This document shows, piece after piece, positions 28,546 through 36,444 of a stretch of 64,000 bases of DNA. The number at the start of each line of letters is the position of its first letter. The stretch's first letter is position 1. Source of the stretch: Nostoc sp. TCL240-02. GTDB lineage: Bacteria; Cyanobacteriota; Cyanobacteriia; Cyanobacteriales; Nostocaceae. Made by a program: the position numbers and the translations under genes. Below the pieces are notes generated by a model, which did not search any database, was not told the origin of the DNA, and saw only the letters and a list, made by a program, of their open reading frames with translations. The stretch is from contig NZ_CP040094.1 in assembly GCF_013343235.1 (NCBI RefSeq), positions 1,364,501-1,428,500 of the forward strand, in the 5' to 3' direction.

Positions 28546-29186
28546 TGACTTTTGCAACAGACGAACCTCGCAACTCCACGTTGCAGTCGGAGGAAACAGG
28601 AGAAACAGCAGAAGCAGCGTCAAAAGAAGCACGCTGGTATGCTGTACAAGTAGCTTCAGGCTGCGAAAAACGTGTAAAGACTAACTTAGAGCAACGCATT
28701 CAAACTTTTGATGTCGCTGACAAAATTATCCAAGTAGAAATTCCGCAAACGCCGGCGGTGAAAATCCGCAAAGATGGCAGTCGCCAGCATACAGAAGAAA
28801 AAGTTTTTCCTGGCTATGTGCTGGTGCGGATGATGATGGATGATGATACTTGGCAGGTTGTACGAAATACCTCTCATGTAATTAACTTTGTCGGTTCAGA
28901 ACAAAAGCGTGGTAGCAGCAAGGGTCGAGGTCATGTCCACCCCATACCACTGAGTGCTTCGGAAGTTGAACGTATATTCAAACAAACCAGTGAACAAGAA
29001 GCTGTTGTCAAAATTGACATGGCTACTGGTGATAAGATAATGGTGCTTTCTGGGCCATTTAAGGACTTTGAAGGTGAAGTGATTGAAGTTTCTCCAGAAC
29101 GGAGTAAACTTAAAGCCTTGCTCTCAATTTTCGGCAGGGATACACCAGTAGAACTGGAATTTAATCAGGTAGAGAAACAGAGTTAA
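28545..29186 (+). CDS. nusG: Transcription termination/antitermination factor NusG
   Basis: 213 residues. The start is the ATG at 28545 overlapping the secE stop (TGATG); longer in-frame extensions would run through secE and are rejected. After an acidic 25-residue extension comes the NGN domain (ARWYAVQVASGCEKRVKTNLEQ ... VFPGYVLVRMMMDDDTWQVVRNT) and the C-terminal KOW domain (GDKIMVLSGPFKDFEGEVIEV). It binds RNA polymerase and couples transcription to translation. It is followed after 6 bp by rplK, the classical order. Confidence 0.96.
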   Translation: MTFATDEPRNSTLQSEETGETAEAASKEARWYAVQVASGCEKRVKTNLEQRIQTFDVADKIIQVEIPQTPAVKIRKDGSRQHTEEKVFPGYVLVRMMMDDDTWQVVRNTSHVINFVGSEQKRGSSKGRGHVHPIPLSASEVERIFKQTSEQEAVVKIDMATGDKIMVLSGPFKDFEGEVIEVSPERSKLKALLSIFGRDTPVELEFNQVEKQS

Positions 29187-29192
29187 ATACAA

Positions 29193-29618
29193 ATGGCGAA
29201 GAAAGTAGTGGCGGTCATTAAACTGGCCTTGAATGCTGGAAAAGCCAACCCAGCACCACCAGTTGGCCCCGCCTTGGGTCAACATGGTGTTAATATCATG
29301 ATGTTCTGCAAAGAGTATAACGCCAAAACAGCAGACCAAGCTGGAATGGTGATACCTGTAGAAATTTCGGTTTTTGAAGACCGGAGTTTCACATTTGTAC
29401 TCAAAACGCCACCAGCATCAGTGCTGATTCGGAAGGCAGCGAAAGTTGAAAAAGGCTCGAATGAACCCAACAAAAAGAAGGTTGGGTCAATTACTAAAGC
29501 CCAATTGCAAGAAATCGCCCAAACCAAACTCCCTGACCTCAATGCCAACGACATCGACGCGGCAATGAAGATTGTGGCAGGAACGGCTAAGAATATGGGT
29601 ATAACAGTCAAAGATTAG
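29193..29618 (+). CDS. rplK: 50S ribosomal protein L11
   Basis: 141 residues. It binds 23S rRNA in the GTPase-associated centre. Seen: [27 protein letters not shown] and the RNA-binding C-terminal domain with the L11 signature near [18 protein letters not shown]. It is cotranscribed with nusG (6-bp gap). Confidence 0.97.
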   Translation: MAKKVVAVIKLALNAGKANPAPPVGPALGQHGVNIMMFCKEYNAKTADQAGMVIPVEISVFEDRSFTFVLKTPPASVLIRKAAKVEKGSNEPNKKKVGSITKAQLQEIAQTKLPDLNANDIDAAMKIVAGTAKNMGITVKD

Positions 29619-29645
29619 TCATTGGTCATTGGTCATTGGTCATTA
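29619..29645 (+). repeat. Heptamer STRR (GGTCATT) between rplK and rplA
   Basis: Four contiguous copies of the heptamer GTCATTG starting directly at the rplK stop codon. The rest of the 132-bp gap ends in CCAGGAGAAAAAA, the rplA ribosome binding site. Confidence 0.75.
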
Positions 29646-29750
29646 GTAAAAAAATAGGAAATGACAAAGGACAAAAGACAGATGATAAAGGACTCATAAA
29701 AAAATTATCGGGGGAGAGGCGAGGCTTCGGAATTACCCCAGGAGAAAAAA

Positions 29751-30464
29751 ATGGCAAAAATATCGCGTCGTTTGCAGACGCTACAAGCAAAAGTAGAAGA
29801 TAAGGATTATCATCCTTTAGAAGCTTTAGCCCTTCTCAAAGACACCGCAACAGCTAAATTTGTTGAAGCTGCGGAAGCCCATATCCGGTTGGGAATAGAC
29901 CCTAAATATACAGACCAACAGTTGCGGACAACGGTAGCACTGCCTAAAGGTACAGGACAAATCGTTCGGGTAGCGGTGATAGCCAGAGGCGAAAAGGTAA
30001 ACGAAGCCAGCAACGCTGGAGCTGATATAGTCGGATCAGAAGAACTGATTGACGAAATCCAGAAAGGTAGAATGGATTTTGACAAGCTGATTGCCACACC
30101 AGATGTGATGCCACAGGTGGCAAAGCTGGGTAAATTGCTAGGTCCCCGTGGTTTGATGCCATCGCCCAAGGGTGGAACCGTAACATTTGATATAGCAAGT
30201 GCGATCGCAGAATTCAAAGCTGGTAAATTAGAATTCCGAGCTGACAGAACTGGTATTGTTCATGTTATGTTTGGTAAGACAACTTTCTCGCCTGAAGATT
30301 TGTTAGTCAACCTGAAGGCATTGCAGGAGACGATTGACCGTAACCGTCCTTCAGGAGCTAAAGGTCGTTATTGGCGCACATTTTATGTGTCAGCCACAAT
30401 GGGGCCATCGATTAAAATTGATGTCACCGCCCTACGAGATTTAAAACTGAGCGAAGTAGGTTAA
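29751..30464 (+). CDS. rplA: 50S ribosomal protein L1
   Basis: 237 residues. It forms the L1 stalk that helps move deacylated tRNA. Seen: [37 protein letters not shown], the [21 protein letters not shown] signature region and the C-terminal [16 protein letters not shown]. Ribosome binding site GGAG sits 12 bases before ATG. Confidence 0.97.
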   Translation: MAKISRRLQTLQAKVEDKDYHPLEALALLKDTATAKFVEAAEAHIRLGIDPKYTDQQLRTTVALPKGTGQIVRVAVIARGEKVNEASNAGADIVGSEELIDEIQKGRMDFDKLIATPDVMPQVAKLGKLLGPRGLMPSPKGGTVTFDIASAIAEFKAGKLEFRADRTGIVHVMFGKTTFSPEDLLVNLKALQETIDRNRPSGAKGRYWRTFYVSATMGPSIKIDVTALRDLKLSEVG

Positions 30465-30467
30465 AAA

Positions 30468-30517
30468 GGACTGGGGACTGGGGACTGGGGACTGGGGACT
30501 GGAGACTGGAGACTGGG
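30468..30517 (+). repeat. Heptamer STRR (GGACTGG) between rplA and the L10 leader
   Basis: About seven copies of GGACTGG (two as AGACTGG) start three bases after the rplA stop. Next to it lies a short run of ATACCCA units (about 30519-30555). These separate rplA from the rplJ leader. Confidence 0.8.
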
Positions 30518-30574
30518 TAATACCCAATTTTCATCATTTAATACCCAATACCCAATCACCAGTACCTAATTAAA

Positions 30575-30726
30575 TAGGCAAAGCCGGAGACAGCAGGTGC
30601 TAATAGCTTAAATACCCTGCCGAGGTTAAAACTCTAATTGTCAAAATTACCACCCTTAAAGGCGTGATAACTATGGCATCACGAGTCTTAATACTCAACC
30701 CCGGCTAAATTAGCTGGGGTTTGCTG
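30575..30726 (+). promoter_or_regulatory. Ribosomal protein L10 leader
   Basis: The spacer before rplJ contains AGCCGGAGACAGCAGGTGC, then ACCCTGCCGAGGT, the paired arms expected of the L10 leader RNA that binds the L10-(L12)4 complex. A hairpin AACCCCGGCTAA/TTAGCTGGGGTT follows at about 30698-30722. The known role of this RNA family is feedback control of rplJ-rplL. Assignment is by motif and position; no covariance search was run. Confidence 0.8.
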
Positions 30727-30798
30727 TTTGGGTTCAGGTTTTAGAAGAAACGTACAAGTAGGGCACTTCCCCGATTATTTTAAGGAGGTGAGATTGGA

Positions 30799-31413
30799 AT
30801 GGGTAGAACACTAGAAAATAAAAAAGAAATAGTAGCTGACCTCAAAGAAACTTTGAGTGAGTCAACTCTGGCGCTGGTAATTGATTATCAGGGGCTAACA
30901 GTTTCGGAAATCACAGACTTACGGCGGCGGCTACGTCCTAGTGGCACTGTTTGTAAGGTGACGAAGAATACCCTGATGGGCATTGCCATTGAAGGTGATG
31001 AGAAATGGCAGCCTTTGTCGGAATTGCTCAATGGTTCTTCTGCCTTTTTGCTGGTAAAAGATGATTTTTCATCGGCAATTAAGGCATACCAAGAATTCCA
31101 AAAAGTTACCAAGAAGACAGAACTTCGTGGTGGTGTCCTGGAAGGTCGCCTACTAAAAGAACCTGATGTCAAGGTACTGGGAGACTTGCCATCTAAGGAA
31201 CAACTCATCGCACAAATTGCTGGGGCTATCAACGCCTTGGCTACCAAGATTGCTGTGGGTATCAACGAAGTTCCTGGCTCACTGGCTCGTGCTTTGAAGG
31301 CTGTGTCCGACCAAGAACAAAGTGGTGGTAGCACCGAAACTGTTGCTGTACAAGATAGCAGCGCTGAAACCGCAACTGTTGCTGATAGCAGTACTGAACC
31401 TGCTGCTGAATAA
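30799..31413 (+). CDS. rplJ: 50S ribosomal protein L10
   Basis: 204 residues, longer than the usual 165-180 because of a C-terminal Ser/Thr/Ala/Glu-rich tail after residue about 173. The protein is the base of the L7/L12 stalk. Seen: [15 protein letters not shown], the [21 protein letters not shown] strand and the L12-binding C-terminal helix ([18 protein letters not shown]). It has an almost perfect Shine-Dalgarno AAGGAGGTGA (30782-30791), unusual for this window. It sits behind the L10 leader. Confidence 0.97.
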   Translation: MGRTLENKKEIVADLKETLSESTLALVIDYQGLTVSEITDLRRRLRPSGTVCKVTKNTLMGIAIEGDEKWQPLSELLNGSSAFLLVKDDFSSAIKAYQEFQKVTKKTELRGGVLEGRLLKEPDVKVLGDLPSKEQLIAQIAGAINALATKIAVGINEVPGSLARALKAVSDQEQSGGSTETVAVQDSSAETATVADSSTEPAAE

Positions 31414-31505
31414 ACTTTGTGGTTCATCAGTCAATAGTCAAAAGTCATAGTTAAAGATCAATGACCAATGACAAATAAATAATCAAAATTACAGGAGTTA
31501 TATCA

Positions 31506-31898
31506 ATGTCTGCTGCAACCGATCAAATTTTAGAACAACTAAAAACCCTTTCTTTGCTGGAAGCTTCTGAGCTAGTCAAGCAAATTGAAGAAGCTTTTGG
31601 CGTAAGTGCTGCTGCACCTGTTGGCGGTATGATGATGATGGCTGGCCCCGGTGGTGCTGCTCCGGCTGAAGAAGCTGTTGAGCAAACTGAGTTTGAAGTG
31701 ATTCTCGATTCAGTCCCAGCTGATAAGAAGATTGCCGTGCTGAAGATTGTCCGGGAATTGACCGGTTTAGGTCTGAAAGAAGCAAAAGACTTGGTAGAAG
31801 CTGCGCCCAAGGCAGTTAAAGAAGGTATTGCTAAAGATGCTGCTGAAGATGCTAAGAAGCGCATCGAAGAAGCTGGCGGTAAGGTGACTATTAAGTAG
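31506..31898 (+). CDS. rplL: 50S ribosomal protein L7/L12
   Basis: 130 residues. It is the multicopy stalk protein recruiting translation GTPases. The N-terminal dimerisation part is [20 protein letters not shown], followed by an Ala/Gly/Met-rich hinge ([14 protein letters not shown]) and the C-terminal domain with [25 protein letters not shown] and GGKVTIK at the end. It follows rplJ by 92 bp and ends before a hairpin terminator. Confidence 0.97.
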   Translation: MSAATDQILEQLKTLSLLEASELVKQIEEAFGVSAAAPVGGMMMMAGPGGAAPAEEAVEQTEFEVILDSVPADKKIAVLKIVRELTGLGLKEAKDLVEAAPKAVKEGIAKDAAEDAKKRIEEAGGKVTIK

Positions 31899-31926
31899 TT
31901 ACAATTCGATTAGCAATTTTTATATT

Positions 31927-31953
31927 AAGGAGTCTGAGTCAGGCTCCTTTTTT
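31927..31953 (+). terminator. Rho-independent terminator after rplL
   Basis: AAGGAGTCTGAGTCAGGCTCCTT followed by TTTT: stem AAGGAG/CTCCTT plus inner CTGA/TCAG, 28 bases after the stop. It ends the secE to rplL transcription unit. Confidence 0.85.
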
Positions 31954-32136
31954 GATCGAAACAGAATTCAGGACAGGCTAAATGCCCCACTACCACTAAC
32001 AGAGTTCAGAATAAATTCTAACCAAAAAAGATGCGATCGCGCTTCACATTCAAGAATGGTAATAAATTTCTATTCAAAGAAGGGTTAAGGATGTAAAACA
32101 ACAATAATTTACACCCAAACTCCTAAGTCCTAAATT

Positions 32137-32466
32137 TTATGCTTCTTCTGAATTTTCACTCTTACGTCCTGGGGATGCTTCGTAAAGTGCATCTAGATGT
32201 TGACGCGCATCTTCAACGTTAATCGAACGCATTACCAAAAGCGGCTCTTTAATTAAGTTACCCGCGCTATCTAATAACTCTGGATGGGGTACAAACTGTT
32301 TTTTTGATGAATAATAACCGTATTTACCTTGATTATTTATTGGTGAGGAATTTGTTGGGTAAGTTCGCTCGCGATCAAAACTGAACATTATCAGGTTACG
32401 AATTAAGTTGCCAACAGCCATAAATGCAAGGATTGTAAAAGCAAGAATGTAAAGCAGGTGTAACAT
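32137..32466 (-). CDS. DUF2973 membrane protein
   Basis: 109 residues, one N-terminal membrane helix (LYILAFTILAFMAVGNLIRNLI) and a cytoplasmic tail with FVPHPELLDSAGNLIKEPLLVMRSI, the conserved block of this cyanobacteria-restricted family. Function is unknown. A DUF2605 gene follows upstream on the same strand 300 bp away; in my recollection these two families often neighbour each other. TCTGGAGGAAAAT precedes the start. Confidence 0.8.
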   Translation of the reverse strand: MLHLLYILAFTILAFMAVGNLIRNLIMFSFDRERTYPTNSSPINNQGKYGYYSSKKQFVPHPELLDSAGNLIKEPLLVMRSINVEDARQHLDALYEASPGRKSENSEEA

Positions 32467-32766
32467 TAGATTTTCCTCCAGAACAACAATTTTTAAAACT
32501 TTATTTTGTAACGCTTTGTTTCGCCGACACTGTGACTCACAGTTAAGATGACTATTTGACGCACTTTTGTGCGCTTACATTTATATGAAGCTATTTGTCA
32601 ACCGTTATTTTACTTACGGTAGCATAGGATACATTATCTTGTTAATCCAAAAAATGTTAAGAAAATGTTAAGCTTTTTGTGCTATCTCTTTGATAACTGG
32701 TTTAGCATCTTGTCGTTAGACATTAGCTAAATAGTCTGCGGAAATTTAACAGATGCTCCCATCTAT
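32467..32766. other. 300-bp spacer between the DUF2973 and DUF2605 genes
   Basis: AT-rich, with two close copies of AATGTTAAG-type sequence (about 32653-32670). No frame, repeat or RNA gene is supported. Presumed to hold the promoter of the DUF2973 gene. Confidence 0.45.
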
Positions 32767-33084
32767 TTAGACTTCACGCTCTTGACGAAAGCGCATTGCA
32801 ACATTCCAGCATTCTGTTACTAATTGATGCCAAGGCATTAACGTTGCCATATCAATCCCGACTTGTTTATCGGTAGCAGCAAATAGCATTTTGGCCGTAC
32901 TTAGTTCTTCTTGCGCTTGTTTAACACGTAAGAGCAAATCAGATTGTTCTTGGTCACTCATAAATGATAGCTGCTCAGTTTCGAGTAAATGGCGCGATCG
33001 CGTAAACCAATGCTGAAAATCTTCTAGCAGTGGTTCTAAAACCGTTTTCAGCAACTCAGTCCCTGGTAAATTTGAGTCTGACAT
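32767..33084 (-). CDS. DUF2605 protein
   Basis: 105 residues from ATG 33084; a TTG seven codons earlier is less likely. It is a soluble alpha-helical protein with LLKTVLEPLLEDFQHWFTRS and the C-terminal MPWHQLVTECWNVAMRFR, the conserved ends of this cyanobacterial family. Function unknown. It is divergent from thrS across about 400 bp. Confidence 0.78.
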   Translation of the reverse strand: MSDSNLPGTELLKTVLEPLLEDFQHWFTRSRHLLETEQLSFMSDQEQSDLLLRVKQAQEELSTAKMLFAATDKQVGIDMATLMPWHQLVTECWNVAMRFRQEREV

Positions 33085-33192
33085 AAATAAGAAGGATATT
33101 TCCAACTTTCTTAGCTAATATTAACGTTATTTACGTTTCTTAATATTATTTTTATTTATTAAAATCTAATAATTTTAGGAAATGCAAAAAAT

Positions 33193-33206
33193 GTAACAAA
33201 TATTAC
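33193..33206. promoter_or_regulatory. Possible NtcA-type site (GTA-N8-TAC)
   Basis: GTAACAAATATTAC fits the palindromic NtcA consensus, midway between the divergent DUF2605 and thrS genes. No properly spaced TAN3T box was seen 20-24 bases away, and chance matches are expected in AT-rich DNA, so this is weak. Confidence 0.25.
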
Positions 33207-33318
33207 AAACTTTATTATATAGTCTTGCTAATGGGTCTGTACAGTTCCTTTGGAGAGACCGTATATATATTGGATGGGGAAGTAGCTGACACCGAGTTGC
33301 AATTCATAAGATAATTTA

Positions 33319-33371
33319 GCGATGTCTACGACGGGTGGTTCCTGAGCGCAGTCGAAGGGCTACGCCTACGC
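33319..33371 (+). repeat. Palindromic repeat interrupted by a second repeat
   Basis: GCGATGTCTACGACGGG and CTACGCCTACGC are the two halves of the repeat found at 2463-2491 and 40111-40138. Here they are separated by TGGTTCCTGAGCGCAGTCGA plus AGGG, a different dispersed cyanobacterial repeat. One element has inserted into the other. The remaining 33085-33491 spacer shows no gene. Confidence 0.7.
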
Positions 33372-33491
33372 CTGGAATCCTGAATTTAGTACTCAGCTAA
33401 CCGATCAAAAATTTATCTTTATCCCCGGCGAGAAATTAATTTATGTAGTTGGAAGATAAAGCTGAACTGGCAAAAACCAAAGTCGTTATAG

Positions 33492-35393
33492 TTGAATAAG
33501 CTTACAGATTCAGATAAATCACCTTTTGTAATCACCTCGCCAACGGTTCAGCAGCCAATGTCGCCAAATTCATCAAATCAGTCACAACAGTCAGAACAAG
33601 TTGAAAAAATCTATTTACCACGTACCAGCGAATCGGAGAACTTAAAAAAGATTCGTCACACTGCTTCCCATGTAATGGCAATGGCGGTACAAAAGCTGTT
33701 TCCCAAGGCGCAAGTTACAATCGGCCCTTGGATTGAAAACGGTTTTTACTACGACTTCGACAATCCAGAGCCATTTAGCGAAAACGATCTAAAAGCTATC
33801 AAGAAAGAGATGGCGAAGATTATCAATCGCAAATTGCCAGTAATTCGGGAAGAAGTCAGCCGAGAAGAAGCCGCACGCCGGATTCAGGAAATTAACGAAC
33901 CTTACAAGCTAGAAATTCTGGCAGATATCAAAGAGGAACCAATCACGATTTACCACCTGGGGAATGAATGGTGGGATTTGTGTGCTGGGCCTCATCTGGA
34001 AAATATCAGTGAATTAAACCCGAAAGCAATTGAACTAGAAAGCGTTGCGGGCGCTTATTGGCGTGGGGATGAAACTAAAGCCCAATTACAACGCATCTAC
34101 GCCACCGCTTGGGAAAGTCCAGAACAACTCGCTGAATATAAGCGGCGCAAAGAAGAAGCGCTACGGCGAGATCACCGGAAACTTGGGAAAGAACTGGGAT
34201 TATTTATATTTTCCGATCAAGTAGGGCCGGGTTTACCTTTGTGGACACCCAAAGGTACTCTGTTGCGGAGTACTTTAGAAGACTTCCTCAAGCAGGAACA
34301 AATCAAACGCGGCTACCAGCAAGTTGTAACTCCTCATATTGGCAGAGTGGATTTATTTAAAACCTCTGGACACTGGCAGAAATATAAAGAGGATCTGTTC
34401 CCGATGATGGCAGAAAATGAGGAAGCTGCTGCACTGGAACAAGGCTTTGTTCTCAAAGCCATGAATTGCCCTTTTCATATCCAAATATATAAGAGTGAAT
34501 TACGTTCCTACCGGGAACTACCAATGCGGCTAGCAGAATTTGGTACTGTTTACCGCTACGAACAATCAGGAGAACTGGGCGGTTTAACACGGGTGCGGGG
34601 TTTCACTCAAGATGATGCTCATATATTTGTTACACCTGAACAGTTAGATAGCGAATTCCTCAAGGTAGTGGATTTGATCTTGTCGGTGATTAAAACTTTA
34701 CAACTGGGTAAATTTAAAGCCAGACTCAGTTTCCGCGATCCAACCAGTGATAAGTATATCGGTTCTGATGAAGCTTGGAATCAGGCTGAGAATGCCATTC
34801 GTCGCGCTGTTGAAACCTTGGGGATGGAACATTTTGAAGGAATTGGGGAAGCTGCTTTCTATGGGCCAAAACTAGATTTTATTGTCAGTGATGCCTTAGA
34901 ACGGGAGTGGCAATTAGGAACTGTGCAGGTAGATTACAATTTGCCAGAACGTTTTGATTTAGAGTACGTCGCTGAAGATGGGGTTCGCAAACGTCCAGTG
35001 ATGATTCACCGTGCGCCTTTTGGTTCGCTGGAAAGGTTGATTGGGATATTAATTGAAGAATATGCAGGTGATTTCCCTTTGTGGTTAGCGCCAGTGCAAG
35101 CTAGATTACTGCCAGTGGGTGATACACAGCTAGACTTTGCGAAAGATGTGGTGGCGAAAATGAGAGCGTTGGGCATCCGTGCAGAAGTTGATACCAGTGG
35201 CGATCGCTTGGGTAAACAAATTCGCAATGCAGAGAAAGAAAAAATACCCGTGATGGCTGTGGTGGGAGCTAAGGAAGTTGAAACCAACACCTTGAGTATC
35301 CGTACCCGCGCCTCTGGGGAATTGGGAGTTATCCCTGTTGATGAAGTGGTGGATAAGATGAAAGATGCGATCGCTAAGTTCGAGAATTTCTAA
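33492..35393 (+). CDS. thrS: Threonyl-tRNA synthetase
   Basis: Class II aminoacyl-tRNA synthetase, about 611-633 residues depending on start: TTG 33492 or ATG 33558; neither has a clear Shine-Dalgarno. Seen: the editing domain (RHTASHVMAMAVQKLFP ... WWDLCAGPHLENISEL, with HXXXH and the Cys/His site), catalytic motif 1 region, motif 2 (FGTVYRYEQSGELGGLTRVRGF split by FTQDDAHIF), motif 3 (HRAPFGSLERLIGILIE) and the anticodon-binding domain (PVQARLLPVGDTQLDFA). The N-terminal TGS domain of most ThrS proteins is absent, as in other short cyanobacterial forms. A hairpin terminator follows. Confidence 0.95.
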   Translation: MNKLTDSDKSPFVITSPTVQQPMSPNSSNQSQQSEQVEKIYLPRTSESENLKKIRHTASHVMAMAVQKLFPKAQVTIGPWIENGFYYDFDNPEPFSENDLKAIKKEMAKIINRKLPVIREEVSREEAARRIQEINEPYKLEILADIKEEPITIYHLGNEWWDLCAGPHLENISELNPKAIELESVAGAYWRGDETKAQLQRIYATAWESPEQLAEYKRRKEEALRRDHRKLGKELGLFIFSDQVGPGLPLWTPKGTLLRSTLEDFLKQEQIKRGYQQVVTPHIGRVDLFKTSGHWQKYKEDLFPMMAENEEAAALEQGFVLKAMNCPFHIQIYKSELRSYRELPMRLAEFGTVYRYEQSGELGGLTRVRGFTQDDAHIFVTPEQLDSEFLKVVDLILSVIKTLQLGKFKARLSFRDPTSDKYIGSDEAWNQAENAIRRAVETLGMEHFEGIGEAAFYGPKLDFIVSDALEREWQLGTVQVDYNLPERFDLEYVAEDGVRKRPVMIHRAPFGSLERLIGILIEEYAGDFPLWLAPVQARLLPVGDTQLDFAKDVVAKMRALGIRAEVDTSGDRLGKQIRNAEKEKIPVMAVVGAKEVETNTLSIRTRASGELGVIPVDEVVDKMKDAIAKFENF

Positions 35394-35404
35394 AATCTAA
35401 CCGC

Positions 35405-35439
35405 AAACGCACACTAATTATATATTGGTGTGCGTTTTG
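35405..35439 (+). terminator. Rho-independent terminator of thrS
   Basis: AAACGCACAC and GTGTGCGTTT pair perfectly (10 bp) with an AT-rich loop, followed by TTGT. It lies 12 bases after the thrS stop. The remainder of the spacer to 35739 has no recognisable feature. Confidence 0.8.
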
Positions 35440-35739
35440 TCTAGCTGGTAGGTTTTGGTAAAAGTGCGATCGCGTTCTACTTGTAGGCTGAAACCGTAAG
35501 TTGACGGAGATAAAAGGTGGATTCATCCAGTTCAAATACTCATTTTAATTTTAACTTTTCATGGGATTTGAAAGGTCAAAAGGTATCACAGACAACAAAA
35601 GTTTTCTCAATCACCGCACCCAATAAAACTTTTTGATTTATTCAAGACTGATAGCATAGATTTAAAGACTTGTGGAATCTGCTCTTCCTAAACAGACTGG
35701 ACTTGCATAAATTAATGTCAATAATTTTTGACTAACATT

Positions 35740-36219
35740 ATGAACCGCTTTACCTCTATTTTGCTGGCTGGCTTGATAGCATCTGCATCAGCTTTGGCTA
35801 TTTCTCCAAAAGCTGAGGCTAATACACCAGCGTCTTATCTTGTTGAGTTAGATAGCTACGGCTATCAACATAACAATGATGGTAACTACGAACGTCATAG
35901 TCGTCACTACAGAAATGGTGATTATGACCGCCAGAACGACCTTCGTAACATTCGTGACAACGACCGCCGTTATGACCGCGATAATAATCGCCGCTTTGAC
36001 CGCGATAATAACCGTCGCTATGACCGCGACAATAATCGTCGCTATGACCGCGACAATAATCGTCGCTTTGAACGCGACAATAATCGCCGCTTTGACCGCG
36101 ATAATAATCGCCGCTTTGACCGCGATAATAACCGTCGCTTTGACCGCGACAATAACCTTCGTAACATTCGTGATAATAACTTTCGCTATGAGCGCGATCG
36201 CAACTGGGGACGTGATTAA
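35740..36219 (+). CDS. Exported repeat protein with (Y/F)DRDNNRR octapeptides
   Basis: 159 residues from ATG 35740 (a TTG four codons upstream is possible). The signal peptide is MNRFTSILLAGLIASASALA, with likely cleavage near AEA. The mature part is dominated by about eight copies of RR(Y/F)DRDNN, followed by LRNIRDNNFRYERDRN. The repeats are 24 bp long with very similar DNA, so they expanded by slippage or recombination. The mature chain is strongly charged (Arg/Asp) and probably disordered. The family is not recognised; the protein should be periplasmic or secreted. No operon partner. Confidence 0.7.
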   Translation: MNRFTSILLAGLIASASALAISPKAEANTPASYLVELDSYGYQHNNDGNYERHSRHYRNGDYDRQNDLRNIRDNDRRYDRDNNRRFDRDNNRRYDRDNNRRYDRDNNRRFERDNNRRFDRDNNRRFDRDNNRRFDRDNNLRNIRDNNFRYERDRNWGRD

Positions 36220-36274
36220 TCCTTCCGCCGATCTATCAAGTTAAAAGGGCTGTTATAAACCGCGTCTACACAAA

Positions 36275-36352
36275 CAAAATCCGCCTCCGTGGGTTCCAGA
36301 CAAGGGGCTTAAGTCCCTTGTTTCCTTAGTCCGCGTAGGCGGAATCCCATGA
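36275..36352. repeat. Inverted-repeat element with TCCGCCT/AGGCGGA ends
   Basis: TCCGCCTCCGTGG ... CCGCGTAGGCGGA bracket a perfect palindrome CAAGGGGCTTAAGTCCCTTG with one mismatch at about 36302-36321. A MITE-like intergenic element between two convergent genes; it may work as a terminator for both. Confidence 0.5.
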
Positions 36353-36444
36353 TTCATAAGTTGTCTCTACAGCTTATAGTTTTGCGTAAGTTCTAAAGAG
36401 TTGACCCTCAGCCTAGAAGTCTCTTTCTTAATTACGAATTAATA

